Positions 1 through 11,510 of a stretch of DNA of 64,000 nt are shown here, piece by piece. The notes under the pieces are model-generated. The model was not told the DNA's origin, ran no database searches, and saw only the letters and a list, made by a program, of their open reading frames with translations. A program made the position numbers and the translations under genes. Positions within the stretch are counted from its first letter, which is position 1, and each line of letters starts with the position of its first letter. The DNA comes from Eurosta solidaginis (lineage: Eukaryota; Arthropoda; Insecta; Diptera; Tephritidae), in contig NC_090323.1 in assembly GCF_040869045.1 (NCBI RefSeq), forward strand, positions 168,724,083-168,788,082. The letters run 5' to 3'.

Positions 1-63
1 CAGTTGATAAACATAATGAAGAGAGAGCTAAAGGAAGTCCTCTCACAGTCCCTGGCTCCTGAG

Positions 64-2869
64 CAGGGCCGTAGAGAGAAAATCCGGGCCCGGAACTAAA
101 CAATTTACGGGCCCCTTATAAAAATACACTAATACATTTGATCAACTTGAATTAATGGCGTCTCATTCATGAATCATTATTGATGGATTTCATCAAAAAA
201 AATTTTTGCCACATCAGCTAAATGATTTTTGGACTAAAAGCTGACAATAAAATTAACACAGAATATTTACTATTTATACTATTTTATTGTAACGTAGAAA
301 TAAAATTCTCTTTTAACAGCCACATATTGTTTAAAATATTCTTTTCTAGTTATTTGGTATTATTTTAATACATTTCTGATAAATTTAATGATGATTATTA
401 ATTTTAATTATTCAACATAGAAAGCTCGAATATCAAAGAGTGACTTTACTTCCTTTTTCCCTGCAAAATTTTTATAATAATATCAAAATTTAACTGTCTT
501 GCCAAAATGGATTCAACACAAAGCGTGGCAAGTCCTGAAACTCGCTCTTGAGATGAACACAATCTATGAAAGTTTTTGATTCTTGAAAGGACGCTGAAGG
601 AAAGTTCTGCACTAGCTACAGTGACAGGATACGTAAAGCAACACAAATGTTGGGGAAAATCGTATACAGATTTTTAACATATGTAGATGGCATTTAGCAA
701 TTCCAATGGCGACACACCTTTATCAAAATTTGATCCTTAAATGTGTTTCAAGTGAATTATTTTATATTCTAAGCTTTCAGAAATATCCGACTTGTATTTT
801 TCGGCTGCGCTCGCCCGAACCGTAGTTTCATCCATGTCTTCAAATTGCCATAAAAAGGAAAACGTCCCGCTCAAATTTCTCATAGCTGCAAATCGTTCAG
901 TAATGCGAGTGATTACCGAATCAACCATCACCAGGAATGTATTGTTTTTAAAATCATACTCTGAATCATCCGTAGTCATATCGTTTAAATTATCTTCAGA
1001 ACGCCTTTTGGGTTTTCTCTTTCGAATGTGCGGAAACTTTGGCGAGGTCTTCAATTGAATAGCAACTGTTTTGCATTCGTTTCAAATTGTTTCCCATTGG
1101 TTCCTGATCAACTTCAAATCAGCTAATAAGGCATCTATATGTCGGACCTCAACATCTATGGTGGCGTCTCTAGCTTGGAGGACAACGTTTCTTTCATTAC
1201 TGGTAGTCAGTATTTTCAACCAAATTGAGGACAGCAAGATACATTCGAACTTGTTGATGTACTTGAGAATGCCGGTAACAGCGCCGTATGCTTGCGCAGT
1301 CAAATTTGGCTTTTGGCTGAAAGACTATGAAAAGAGCTCGGACCAATTTTTTTTTTTTTTTGAGGATGTCCTATCGTTGTGAAGTGCTGCTGAAAATAAT
1401 AAAACATTTTTTTACAACTCCGAAGAAAGTATTTGCAGCCGTACAACATTCTGCAGCATCAACACCACATAAATTGAGACTGTGGGTTGCACAAGGCGTG
1501 TAAACAGCATTCGAGTTTTTGTAGAGAATGCGACGCAGTGCTCCGTTGTAAGGTCCTTTCATATTGGCGCCGTTATCGCACCCTTGTGCACGACAATCTT
1601 CAATCAAGTATGGCAAATTAGATTAGCGATTTTCTGACCAGTTTTTTGGTTACAATTTACGAAAGCCAAAAACCGTTATAGAATTGTAAAATTTCTTGCT
1701 TTCGAATTGAAATTGAGTTGAGTTGAGTGAACGTAGTCAACGTGACTGGCATCAGGCGTAGCATCAACGATAATGGCAATATACTTGGCTTTCTTGCCTC
1801 TATCTAATATAGTTTCCAAAAAATCTATAAACTCGTTCTGAATGTCTGGGGAAAGATAGTGAACTTGTAAACGTTTGTGCTGCTGTTGTGAAATTCTAAC
1901 TTTCGCCAAATGATCTCTAAGTATCGGATCATATTGAGATCTTATGAGATCTTATATGCCAAAAAAATTTCCATCGTTTCGTTCACCAAGATATATACTT
2001 TCGCCTTTGAAAGCTGGGCCTCTTTCACCCAAAAATAAAATAGTGTACAAAAATGCTATATAAAATTTCTTTCCACTTTTGAGCTTCATTGATTAGCTAT
2101 TCATTGATAAGTATATCAATTGTAGCCTCCTTTTGAATTAGATTTTGTAAAAATCGACATTGAATATAACATTTAATGTGATCTTGAGTATTTTCGTGTG
2201 ATGACAATTTGTCGTATAGCTCCTTCCATATCTGGAATTTCGAATATCCACCAGGACAATAAATTTTAGGTCGATTTAAAGTATTGGTGCTTAACAGATG
2301 ACATGGTAAGCAAAAAAAAAGCATTGCTACTGGCACTCCACACTAACCAGTCACGCTCCACTTTCTCTCCACTTGACAAGATTCTGTTTAACAACGATGT
2401 AGAAAATGCCTCGTCATGACTATCACGTGGAAAGATAATGGGACACTGTTGATGACCTCGACGAATTATTTCGTTGACTTCTTCAGATCGCAAAAACTCA
2501 TTATTCACGGTACCGATATCGAAGTCTTTTAAATAATCTGGACTTTGATACAGAGTTGGTGGTATTGTTGGAAGACTTTTTGAAGATGAACCTTCATCAA
2601 TGTCACCACGAAAACTTTACGATTTCGGATTCATGTAAACATACATTTTTGTTTGATGTTTTTATTGTCTCCTCACACCCAGGCAAAAAATCATTAGCAA
2701 TATTCGTTGCTTTTGAAATTCGGCTTAAAATTTGCACATTGAATAACTAAAGACTCTCCTGAATTAAAAAAATGTCTTAGTACCTCTAAATCGCGGGCCC
2801 TCTGAGAAACCCCGGGACCGGGGGGAATCCCCCCACCACCCCCCCCCCCCCCCCCTCTCGACGGGCCTG
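64..2869 (-). mobile_element. hAT DNA transposon, structurally complete, coding strand minus
   Basis: The ends are short terminal inverted repeats. The left end starts CAGGGCCGTAGAGAG and the right end, read on the minus strand, starts CAGGCCCGTCGAGAG (13 of 15 identical). It is flanked by a perfect 8-bp duplication CTCCTGAG at 56-63 and 2870-2877, the target size typical of hAT. The right end is very GC-rich, with a long C run at about 2841-2855. The element is 2806 bp and contains one broken transposase gene. Perfect flanks suggest the copy has not moved since insertion, although the gene has decayed. A detached end of the same family lies at 10680-10743. Confidence 0.9.
446..2508 (-). pseudogene. 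hAT transposase (TTF zinc finger / DUF4371 / hAT dimerisation type), broken
   Basis: This is the decayed transposase of the element at 64-2869. It reads on the minus strand in several frames. From the N-terminus: a TTF/BED-like segment (about 2508-2100, with RDWLVWS and a FCLPCHL cysteine pair); a DUF4371-like catalytic region (about 1909-1371, with IVDATPDASH and the family signature GCDNGANMKGPYNG followed by CATHSLNLCGVDAAE); and the C-terminal hAT dimerisation domain (646-446, PVTVASAELSFSVLSRIKN). It resembles ZMYM1-like hAT proteins common in insects. Frameshifts and stops separate the blocks, including a homopolymer run near 1349-1362. No functional protein is expected. Confidence 0.87.
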
Positions 2870-2996
2870 CTCCTGAGAGCCGTACTAACGAAAGAGCGAG
2901 CACTTTGCATGAAACCTGGAGGCAGTAGGAAAAGGAAAAAAGCTTCGGATGTAACAAAGACGCAGCGACCTACTGAAGCCAATATTCTGTCTTTCT

Positions 2997-3837
2997 AAGG
3001 CTAAAGATACACACTCCGAGGTCCGTTATATAGGCTGGCCTCATCGGCATATTCGTCCAATGCAGAAATAGGACCCCAAAAATGAGGGAGCAACCGAAAC
3101 AGCAAGCCAGATAATGGTTAAATTTTGTGGTATTATGCAACCCACACCAGGAAGAAGCTTCGGCCGAAAAATTATTCTTAATGGTACATGAATTAGAAAT
3201 AAGATGCAGGAAAAGACCTCCCTGAGTTGCAGATGTCACGAAGAGCTTAGATCCAGACTCCCCGGAGTAACTTAAGAGACCTTAGCTGTGAATCCGACAG
3301 GAGGAATGATGTAGAGAATCACTCCCTGATTTTGGCGCTAATTGATCGTAACAATCTAACTTTTGATGGGTAAATATTTTTGCCCATTTTATGGGGGAAT
3401 CCAGATTGTGAGGTTAGTGTAGACGTAACTTTCGTCACTACACTGTAGCGCAATGTGGGGATGAGCGTGGTTGAGTTGAGTTGAGCAAAATCAAACAGAG
3501 AATCATGGCAATGTAAAGATACGTTTGCCGAGAGAGGACTTTACTTTTAAATTTTCCAAAATCATTCAACATTGGCAATAGTGGTTCTTCGATAGATTTC
3601 AGAGTTGATGTTGTTGTTTGTGCTAACGCTGGTTCCCAAATAAACGAAGTATTTTACCTTTTCGAACATTTTTATTGGGATACTTATTGTTAATAAAAGT
3701 CGAAAAAACAGTATGTGTGGAAAAATATTTCGGAGCATTTTTGCATCGTCAGGCCCTGTACAGTAAGCTAATCACTCCAGCCATAGTTTGAACATATGGC
3801 TGCCATAAAAGAAGGTGCCTTGGATTTCGTCATTGGT

Positions 3838-3841
<4 letters not shown>
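2997..3841. other. No gene seen
   Basis: About 840 bases without a convincing coding region. The only structure noted is a short GAGTT run near 3470-3485. Confidence 0.5.

Positions 3842-3876
<35 letters not shown>
3842..3876 (+). repeat. (TAA)n microsatellite
   Basis: An uninterrupted run of TAA triplets, about 35 bases, followed by a short GC-rich stretch. Confidence 0.97.
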
Positions 3877-3877
<1 letters not shown>

Positions 3878-5605
3878 CCAACGGATTAATACCCTCCAAA
3901 GCCCGCCAGACCGGCGCGAGGGGCGCATCCGCATAACGCACGGATTTGTTATTGCCGAGTCGTTGATAGGCGGAGGTTTGTTAAGCGTCGAGATCTAAAA
4001 CTGCTCAGCTACAGAATAAAAATCATCAGCTGAGTACTATACATAACAGTTAGAAATTAATAACAGTTAGAAATTATACATATACATACTACATTGTTAA
4101 ATAAGTGAACATTTTTAATTAATTTGATTTGTTTTTTTTTGTTTTTTTTTTTTTTTGTTAAGAGTTAAGATAGGATAAGACAGTTTTCTTTATGGTAAAA
4201 AGTGAACCCGTTATATCAAATGAATTAGAATGTGTGTTAAAATTATGACGCAAACACCGAAAAGGCTCATTTGATTCGAAATTAGTTCTACACTGCCTCA
4301 AAAGGAGAGGTTTGTAATGTCTTGATACCCGTGATGGGACGTTAAAATTTACTTCGTTCAAAAGAATTGGACTAGTGTGTGTATAAGCAAATTAATGAAA
4401 AATTTGTTTTTATATTAAATATTTAACTAAAACAACTGAAATTAATCTAACTTCTTTAATTAGCACACTCAATGAATTCACTTCACTACTTATGTCAACA
4501 ATAAAACTATCCTTAACAATATTAGAAAATTTATTTATCAAAAAAGACAAGAGCACAGATACAAAATAAACTATACAGCTTGACGTTTGCGATAGCTAAC
4601 TTATCTTAGGTGGATTCATGGATTCGAGATTTTTTTGCACTCTTTTCTAATTTTCCTTGAGATATTATTAAAAATTTCTATTATTTTGGCAACTAATAGC
4701 ATTTCGGCGCACTTTGCAAAGTTAAAACCTGCCAGCCTCCAAAACGTTTAGGCCAAACTGCTATCTCGACAAGTTAGCTGTTTAGGCTCTGGTTAGTACT
4801 TGTATCCACAGTACTACCAAATTTCATGTATTTGTCGTTATTACTGTGTTGGGATTTATATCTAATGAAAGTAATTAGCTTAAATTTTAAAAATATCAGT
4901 TGCACGCTTTAGGTACACAACAACAACAACAGCTAATGCATACAGGAATGAACCGTATGCATGCATGAAATTAGTTAAACCAGCAGTCAACACAATCAGC
5001 CTGCTGTTGATCCATCGTTTGGCCTACTGTGAATAAAAACGTTTGACTTAAAATGTTACAGCTTTATAGCTTTAACAATTTGCTTAGCTTATTTGTACGT
5101 ACATATATACATATGTATGTCAATATGTGCAGTTGCATGCTTACATAAATTGAATAATTCCATTTTTTTATGTGCAAACTATTATGATTTAAATGACAGG
5201 AAATATTATTGTGCTTGTTCTTTTATTGTATGCATTTATGTTTTTATGTACAAACATATGTACAAATGTATGTTTAACTGTTTTGCGCAAGAGTGCGGGC
5301 AGGTGTCATTCGACCTTTGCTTTGCTTGAATTATAGGTAAATTCATATTTTTCGCTTGATTTGAATTTGTTTTGCTTTATTGCCCAGTGGGCGCCAGATG
5401 TGGCACATAAGGTGTCACGATTTTTTGGTAAAATGTGGTACTTTTAGACCTTTTGAGTTAAGTGGAAAATATATTTAACTTAACAAAGCGATATGCACAT
5501 TTAACATTTGTTTGGTTGAGAGCGTATATATTAGACTAGGTCGCTATGCATACAAAAAAGTTAACCCCCCACCGGCAACCATGTCTGTGTTGAAGTTTAT
5601 GACTT
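3878..5605. other. AT-rich, no gene seen
   Basis: No supported coding region. It contains two poly-T runs (about 4132-4157), a CAA run near 4919-4930 and TATGTA-rich sequence near 5090-5290. Short open frames here show no family signature. Confidence 0.5.
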
Positions 5606-5813
5606 AATCTTAGTGCCATTCTGTACTATATCCTTTCATTTACTTGTATGGTTCATATCTACGAAACCCCCTGCAATAATCCAATAATATGAATTTTATG
5701 AGTAGTGAAAAAACCCATGGTTCTATAGAATTAAGTTTTTGACACATAATGGAAATATCGTATCGAAGATGTGAAGGGAATTAAAGGAAGAACTACAGAA
5801 TGGCACTAAGATT
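5606..5813. repeat. Inverted-repeat element (MITE-like)
   Basis: A 20-bp sequence at 5606-5625 (AATCTTAGTGCCATTCTGTA) recurs as a perfect reverse complement at 5794-5813, with 168 bases between. Similarity continues imperfectly inward for about another 20 bases on both arms. The interior has no open frame. The size and symmetry fit a miniature inverted-repeat element, but no clear target duplication was found. Confidence 0.6.
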
Positions 5814-6061
5814 TCGTCAAGGAAATCAACATAGGCACAGCAGCTGAGTGCTTAAAGGCACTTGCATTAACTACTGCTAACATTTTTGTATATGGCATCG
5901 ATTCTAAGTACCCAAAAAGGGTCTGTTGGAGAATCGGCGGGTTCCGTGTAATTGACGCGCTGCTGTGGGTTTGAAACTGTATATAAATTTTTCAGTAATG
6001 CAGTTTAAAAACAAGCAATAACACTACCAAAGGAAGGTGTTCTTCAGGTACTCAAAGGGCA

Positions 6062-6378
6062 ATTCAGGGCGTGCTCAACCCAATTGTCAATGTCACATAC
6101 GATAGGCGAATCTTACTACATATATGAATGTATCATACACATATTTAGCAGGTAAGGCTCTGGCGATCCCAAGTTCCTCATGGAACCAGGGGGTTGGAGG
6201 CGATATGACATAGAAGGTTCAATGTGGTCATATTAAATCGTTTCCGAAATGGTCGGGCTAGTACCTTAATAGTGCATGTTACCGGAACGCACCCGATCCA
6301 TATTCGGCAAAGTACCATCAACATCGATAGCACGCCCTAAAACTTCGGGAAGTTTTTTTTATCGCTACAACAACAACT
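6062..6378 (+). mobile_element. LINE 3' end with (CAA)n tail, copy 1
   Basis: This matches the sequences ending at 33842 and 62260 (plus) and starting at 59499 (minus). The shared core reads from 'ggtcatat.aaatcgtt' through 'ccatcaacatcga' to 'atcgctacaacaacaac'. All copies end with (CAA)n in the same orientation, as expected for the 3' terminus of a non-LTR retrotransposon or of a SINE that uses its machinery. The family name is not known to me. No coding sequence is attached. Confidence 0.65.
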
Positions 6379-6732
6379 TCTTGTTGTTCATTTAATTTTT
6401 CTAAACGCTTCGCAATATTTTCGATTGCAAAGTGGCCCTTTTTAGTTTTTTGTAAAAATTTTACTCATCGTACATATATCATGAAATATATGTATAAACA
6501 GAGTTTAAAACTGTAAGTGAAGTTCGCAAAAACTCTTCAAAGTTCAAAAAATTTACATCAAATATCTTAATGGGGGACTCCAAATTAGTAAACCGTCCCT
6601 GGCATATGTTCTTTTTATAAAGAAACGTACGATTAACCTTCTTACCAATAAAATGCTCTTGAATTTTTTAAACTAGCTTACATATCTGCGGCCACTTCAA
6701 TGTTGGTCGTCTTGTCGTGGAAAAGGGGCTTA

Positions 6733-8880
6733 AGTATCATGGTGGAATCTCCTCTGCGGAGGGGTCCCAACACGAAACCAACTAAGAGGAAAGCCCCATA
6801 TGTCCTACAGCGTCGATGGCGTGTTTAGAAGAACGCATCACTTGTCGCTGCAGGATATGTGAGGATTGCCGCATCAACAACACCCAAGCCAAGGGGTTGA
6901 GGTACCCGTGCCGAAAACAAGGATGACAAGGGTGGTTTTCATCCCTAAGGCCGGCAAAAGGGGGCATGAAGTAGCCAAAGACTTTCGGCCAATCACATTC
7001 GGTCTCAAGTCCTTTGTTCTGAAAACGTTCGAAAGGCTACTAGATATACATATACGGGAGCTTCTAGGCGAGGCTCCACTTTCTACTGCACAGCACGCGT
7101 ACCTGAGAGGGAAATCCACAGAAAACGCGCTACATGAGGTAGTTCGAACGGTGGAAAAGTCTCTTCATCACAAGCAATTCAGTCTGGCTGCGTTTGTTGA
7201 TGTGGAAGGCGCGTTTAACAATGTAAGAGCCGAAGCGATTGAGGCTGCCTTCGGTAGGGCAGGGGTTGAAGAGCCACTAGGGCGTTTGATTTCAACCCTC
7301 CGTCGGAACCGCGAAATAACAGCAGAGCTAGGCGGAGCTAGTGTTGGCAAGTAGGTATGCAGAGGTACACCACAGGGTGGGGTGCTTTCACCTCTGCTTT
7401 GGTTGATCACCATAAATGAAATCCTAGGAAAATTTAACGCAGGGGGGTTAAGGTCGTGGCGTATGCCGACGAGGTGGCGATCTTGATCTCTGGTCCTTTC
7501 CCGTCCGTAATGAGCGAAATCATGGAAAGGGTCTTGGCTAAACTCAGCAGATGGGCACAGGGATATGGCCTTAGGTTAAATCCCGGCAAGACGGACTTGC
7601 TTCCCTTCACAAGCCACCTGCTTTCAGACTATCATTCTTAAACGGCCAGCAACTAACACCCAGTACCCAGTATCTGGCACTAACAATTGACTGCAAATTG
7701 AATTGGAAAGTAGCGTACGGAAGGCCTGCATCGCCTTTTATACCTGTAAATCAATGTTTGATAAGAAATGGGGACTTAAGCCAAGAATGGTACTTTGGAT
7801 GTACGAAACGGTGGTACGACGGGTGCTTACCTATTGTTCCATAGTCTGGTGGGAAGCTCTAAGTAAGAGCTACAATCTCACCAGCCTGCAAAGAGTCCAG
7901 CGCACTGCGTGGTGCCATAGGGGCCGGACGCTCTTGCCCCACAGCTAATTTAGACCCCATTTTGCATCTGCTTCCGATCGACTTACATATACTTTGTACA
8001 TCATCACAAACCGCACTGAGACTCAGGGAGTCTGGGTGTTGGAAGGATACTCAGCAAGGGCATATTAGTAACCTAAAGAAACTTCCGGATGGTACATGTA
8101 GTACCGAGACAGATTACTACCCTCGCAAACTGAAGTTTGAGTACGGTTGTAACACCGCCATTCCAAGCAGGAACGAGTGGAAGAGAAACCCGGGCATAAG
8201 GGTCGGCGACATCCAAATCTACACTGACGGCTCCAAGATGGAATCGGGAGTGGGGCCGGAGTCTTCTCTGAGTCCCTACATTTGTCTGCATCATTCAGAT
8301 TCCCATCGCACTGCAGCGTGTTTCAAGCAGAAATCCTCGCGATTTGGCAAGCCTGCAAATCACTGGAGGGCTTGAGAGTAGCTGGTAAAGTTTGCATCCT
8401 GTCGGATAGCCAAGTAGCGATAAAAGCGCTTTCCTCGCCACACATAAACTCAAAATTATCCCAGTTATCCACCAATCTAGAACTACGCGTTATCTGGGTC
8501 CCGGGTCATAGGTGGATAGAGGGTAACGAGAAGGCCAACGAGCTAGCACGCAGGGGCTCATTGGAGATGAACGAGGAAATAACCAGTGTTGAAGTAGGCA
8601 TATCCTTAGCAATAGCCAAAGGGAATATCCAAAGCTTCTACTTGAAGAAAGCAGAAACAAAGTGGAATAGCATCACCACCTATGCAATATCAAAATCCAT
8701 TTCGCCAAACTTGATGGAAAGAGGACGAGAAGTCTTCTGAACAAATCCAAGGCTAACACACGCAAACTGATAGTAGTCTGCACCGGTCATTGGGCAGTAG
8801 GTACGCATGCGAAAAAGATGGGCATTCCGTATAACGACTACTACAGGAGCTGCAAAGATCCAAATGCCAGGGACTTTGAG
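6733..8880 (+). pseudogene. I-like LINE: reverse transcriptase plus RNase H, decayed
   Basis: This is a non-LTR polyprotein relic with an RNase H domain, typical of the I/LOA group. RT blocks: the fingers (VVFIPKAGKRGHE, FRPITFGLKSFVLKTFERLL, 6930-7060), motif A FVDVEGAFNNV (about 7194-7230), motif B RGTPQGGVLSPLLW just after a TAG at 7352-7354, and motif C as AYADEVAIL (about 7459), where the second Asp of the usual YADD is Glu. RNase H (8214-8570) shows YTDGSKM, AEILAIWQACK, LSDSQVAIKAL and GNEKANELA, the last with Asn where Asp is usual. A C-terminal zinc-type segment (TGHWAVGTHA..MGIPYNDYYRSC) reaches about 8880. Several frameshifts and stops make it nonfunctional. The front at 6739 (ATG, MVESPLRRGPN) may be an ORF1 start joined to mid-RT by internal deletion. 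Confidence 0.85.
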
Positions 8881-9333
8881 AATACTATCAAGTATAGCAC
8901 ACCACTATAATATACAACAATATATATTCCAATACTGGCAGAGAATCTTCTATGTTTTTCTCTCCCTCGTCTTATATCTTTCCCCTGCCCTTTTAATGAA
9001 TGTCTCTCAACTAATCATATCATATCCCTCATCCTCTATGAATTTCTAAAAAAATCATATTCCGTTTTCCAGGTTTCCCCTATCTTGTTCATGCTTCTCG
9101 TACGTCACTTATTCTGTCTGTCTCTAATTAATTCAAATTTTAAGTCTGACTTCACTAAGGCATGACATTAGAAACATGGAAAATGAATATAGAATGTAAG
9201 TAGAGGCGCAGTGTGTGGGATTAATATGCTGTGTGGGGAAACAGAATGCAAGCGCAAGCGTAAGTGTAGTCACTGCATTGTACCATAATGTGTGGTAGAG
9301 TTGATATGAGTTAAATCTTACAGAAAATATGAG
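8881..9333. other. No gene seen
   Basis: AT-rich sequence between the LINE relic and the TATCGA minisatellite. Nothing was recognised. Confidence 0.45.
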
Positions 9334-9840
9334 TTGTCGATTTTTCGTCGATGGGTTATGGGCTCGGTACGAGATATCGAACTCTTATGTGTGGGTTATC
9401 GACGAGGTATAGACGAGCTATCGACTTTTTACCGAAGTGTTATAGATTCGCTATCGAAAAGAGAGATTATAAATTAGTTACCTATTTTTTAGCGATGAAT
9501 TATCGATAGGCCATCAAAAATGTATCGATTTATTTTCGAAAAGTTATCGCTTATATAAAGAAATATTATAAATATTTTTAAAAAGTTTCCCATTTACAGT
9601 CGTAAAATTTAATGATATTTTACTATCGATATATTTATCGATATATTAGTAACATTAAGAAATTGTATGGTAACGTAAAGTTATAGAAATTGTATCGATA
9701 TATAATCGTAGAGTTATCGAAAAATTATCCATGTGTTATAAAAAATGTCACAGATTTAATACAGAAAAGCTATCGATTTCTTATCGGAGTGTTACCAAAT
9801 TGTAATCGACGTGTTATCAATTGATTATGGATGACTCATA
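9334..9840 (+). repeat. Degenerate 11-bp minisatellite, core TATCGA
   Basis: Successive 11-base words begin TATCGA or a one-base variant. Around 9375-9465 they read tatcgaactct, tatgtgtgggt, tatcgacgagg, tatagacgagc, tatcgactttt, taccgaagtgt, tatagattcgc, tatcgaaaaga. The phase recurs near 9500-9555 and 9690-9835. An inverted block lies at 9926-10015. The two orientations suggest a foldback-type element. Confidence 0.7.
9501..9700. promoter_or_regulatory. Four TATCGATA octamers (DREF-type sites)
   Basis: The palindrome TATCGATA occurs at 9501-9508, 9624-9631, 9636-9643 and 9693-9700. In Drosophila this octamer is the DRE bound by DREF/BEAF. Here the sites arise inside a TATCGA minisatellite, so they may be incidental. 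No promoter or gene was identified nearby. Confidence 0.35.
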
Positions 9841-9925
9841 GGCTTATACTGATAAAGCTTCAATGAAATATCGATTACACATCTGTAACCCGTCTTTTAA
9901 CAAGCTTATAAGAAACAAGTAAGAA

Positions 9926-10015
9926 ACCGATAACTCGGCGATAACAAACAGATAACTTGACGATAATGATTTGCTATGGATATTGAGCTGATAATAAAGT
10001 AATAACTTGTCGGTA
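9926..10015 (-). repeat. Inverted arm of the 11-bp TATCGA minisatellite
   Basis: The plus strand reads cgataactcgg, cgataacaaac, agataacttga, cgataatgatt. The period is again 11 bases but the core GTTATCG is on the minus strand, opposite to 9334-9840. Confidence 0.6.
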
Positions 10016-10407
10016 TTGGTTGTGATCGTTAAAAACCTACGAAGCTTTTCTCTAAACGTTCAAATTTATTTCTTTTTGGTAACCCTGCAAAAAAATGTGT
10101 GATTAAATTGTTATAAAATTAAATTAACAATATCTTTCAAAATAATTAAAATTTTACAAAACTCTTGGTTGTACTTCAAAAGCATCCTTAACACAACAAA
10201 TTGACTAAATATAAACAAAATTTAAATCGATTCACTATAGTCCCTTTCAGATACAATTTGAATTGGTTGCAAAAATATGGGTAAAATAAATAAAACTGAA
10301 TATATTGAATTGAATTATTTAAGAAAAATGCAAAGCCCCATAACGAATTTTAAATACTAATACGAAAAAATTTAAATAATTTCATAAGTCCTAAAGAAAG
10401 AGATAAA

Positions 10408-10640
10408 ATGTGTAAGAACTGCCGTACGGGTCGAAAGCGGGCTTGTCCAACATTACCTATAGACGAACAAAGAGGATCTCTCCAACAGTACGAGTCGGGG
10501 TCCGAAGGGGAAGCGGACGTGACGAACAGTACCCGTAATGTCATAAACAAGAGCAGAAAAAGGATCTGCCCGACAGTGCACGTAGGGGTAAAAGGAGGAC
10601 CAGTTCGACAATACCCTTTCAGGCATAACATCCTCAAACA
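10408..10640 (+). repeat. Minisatellite, core ACAGTACCCGTA, copy 1
   Basis: Diverged units of roughly 35-45 bases carry a core like acagtacccgta followed by an A/G-rich segment (aaagaggac). The same core repeats at 27275-27470, and both loci end in 'ttcaggcata'. Open frames across it are a by-product of the repeat. Confidence 0.6.
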
Positions 10641-10679
10641 AAAGGGATTACTCCAAATGATATAAAAAATTCAAAACTG

Positions 10680-10743
10680 GTGGGGGCGCGATTTAAAGGT
10701 ACTATGACATTTTTTTTTTTTTAATTCAGGAGAGTCTTTTGTT
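10680..10743 (+). mobile_element. Detached terminal fragment of the hAT family
   Basis: The 64 bases match the right end of the hAT at 64-2869 in inverted orientation. Both read gcgatttaRaggtacta.gacat, a T run, then aattcaggagagtctttt. The outermost TIR is lost, and the fragment abuts Helitron-like sequence. Confidence 0.75.
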
Positions 10744-11231
10744 GTGTAGAGGGTAATTTTCATACCCCTGGGTGACTAGGGTCTCGAGATATAGGCCAAA
10801 ACGTGGGCCAGTGAATGCCTAGACAGTGTTTATACAATATGGATATCAAATGAAAGCTGTTGATGAGTGCTTTAGTACAGAGTAATATATTATCCAGAGA
10901 CGGACTGAGACTGGGATTAGGACTAGGACTGGGACTGAGACTCGCAGTGGGACTGGGACTGGGACTGGAATAAAATACATACCACAGGCAATAAGGGATG
11001 CAGAAGAATGAGAAGAAATTGAGAGAAAAGAAAAGAGAGAAGGAGATTAAGAAAGAGATAGAATGAGACGGAGATGGAGATAGATGAAGCGAAAAAGACG
11101 GAGGGAGGAGTGAATAAAAGGATTAGGAAAAAGTGAAGAGGGGGCAGGGCAGAGTCAGACGGAAAAAGCTTATTAAAATGTATGCAGATAGGCCAAATTT
11201 AGGGCAGGACAATGTCTGCCGGGTCTTCTAT
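10744..11231 (+). mobile_element. Helitron-like 3' portion with GGGACT repeats
   Basis: This is homologous to 20100-20838: gggtaattttcatacccctgg, a GGACTG hexamer run (10903-10972), then an A/G-rich tract with gaagcgaaaaagacgga. It ends with a hairpin, GGCAG (11203-11207) and CTGCC (11216-11220), 7 bases before CTAT (11228-11231). A Helitron 3' end has a hairpin just before CTRR, and here the last base has changed. No Rep/helicase is present, so it is non-autonomous. Confidence 0.6.
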
Positions 11232-11510
11232 TAGATATATGTAAATTATAATAAGTTTTATAACAGTCACGCGAGGGACAAAAATAGACGCAATCCATTT
11301 GTGAATTTATATTTATATTTAAAAAAAAAATTGTAAGTATATGTGAAAGTGGTTTACTTTGTTGGAGTACTTTAAGATCAATGAACAATTGAGAATTAAA
11401 AATTCATAAAAATAATAATTTCTTTTTTAAATTATTTTAATGCTATTAACTAAAATATAAGTGTCACAGGTGGGACATGCTCGAATTAAAGGCATTTATT
11501 GACTTGTTAA

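Larger units (their letters stand above)
1..2928 (+). other. Short open frame interrupted by the hAT insertion
   Basis: An open frame enters from the left edge and runs to base 63. If the hAT element (64-2869) and one target copy are removed in thought, the same frame continues from 2878 to a TAG at 2926-2928, about 37 codons in total. It has an ATG at 16. A second lysine/arginine-rich frame follows to a stop near 2996. No protein family was recognised. It could be an old host exon or, more likely, part of an older repeat. Only the frame continuity across the insertion supports it. Confidence 0.3.

Noticed and set aside
2831..2855. Long C run as an assembly error
   Set aside because: It could be partly a sequencing artefact, but TIRs and target duplications on both sides are intact, so the element call does not depend on it.
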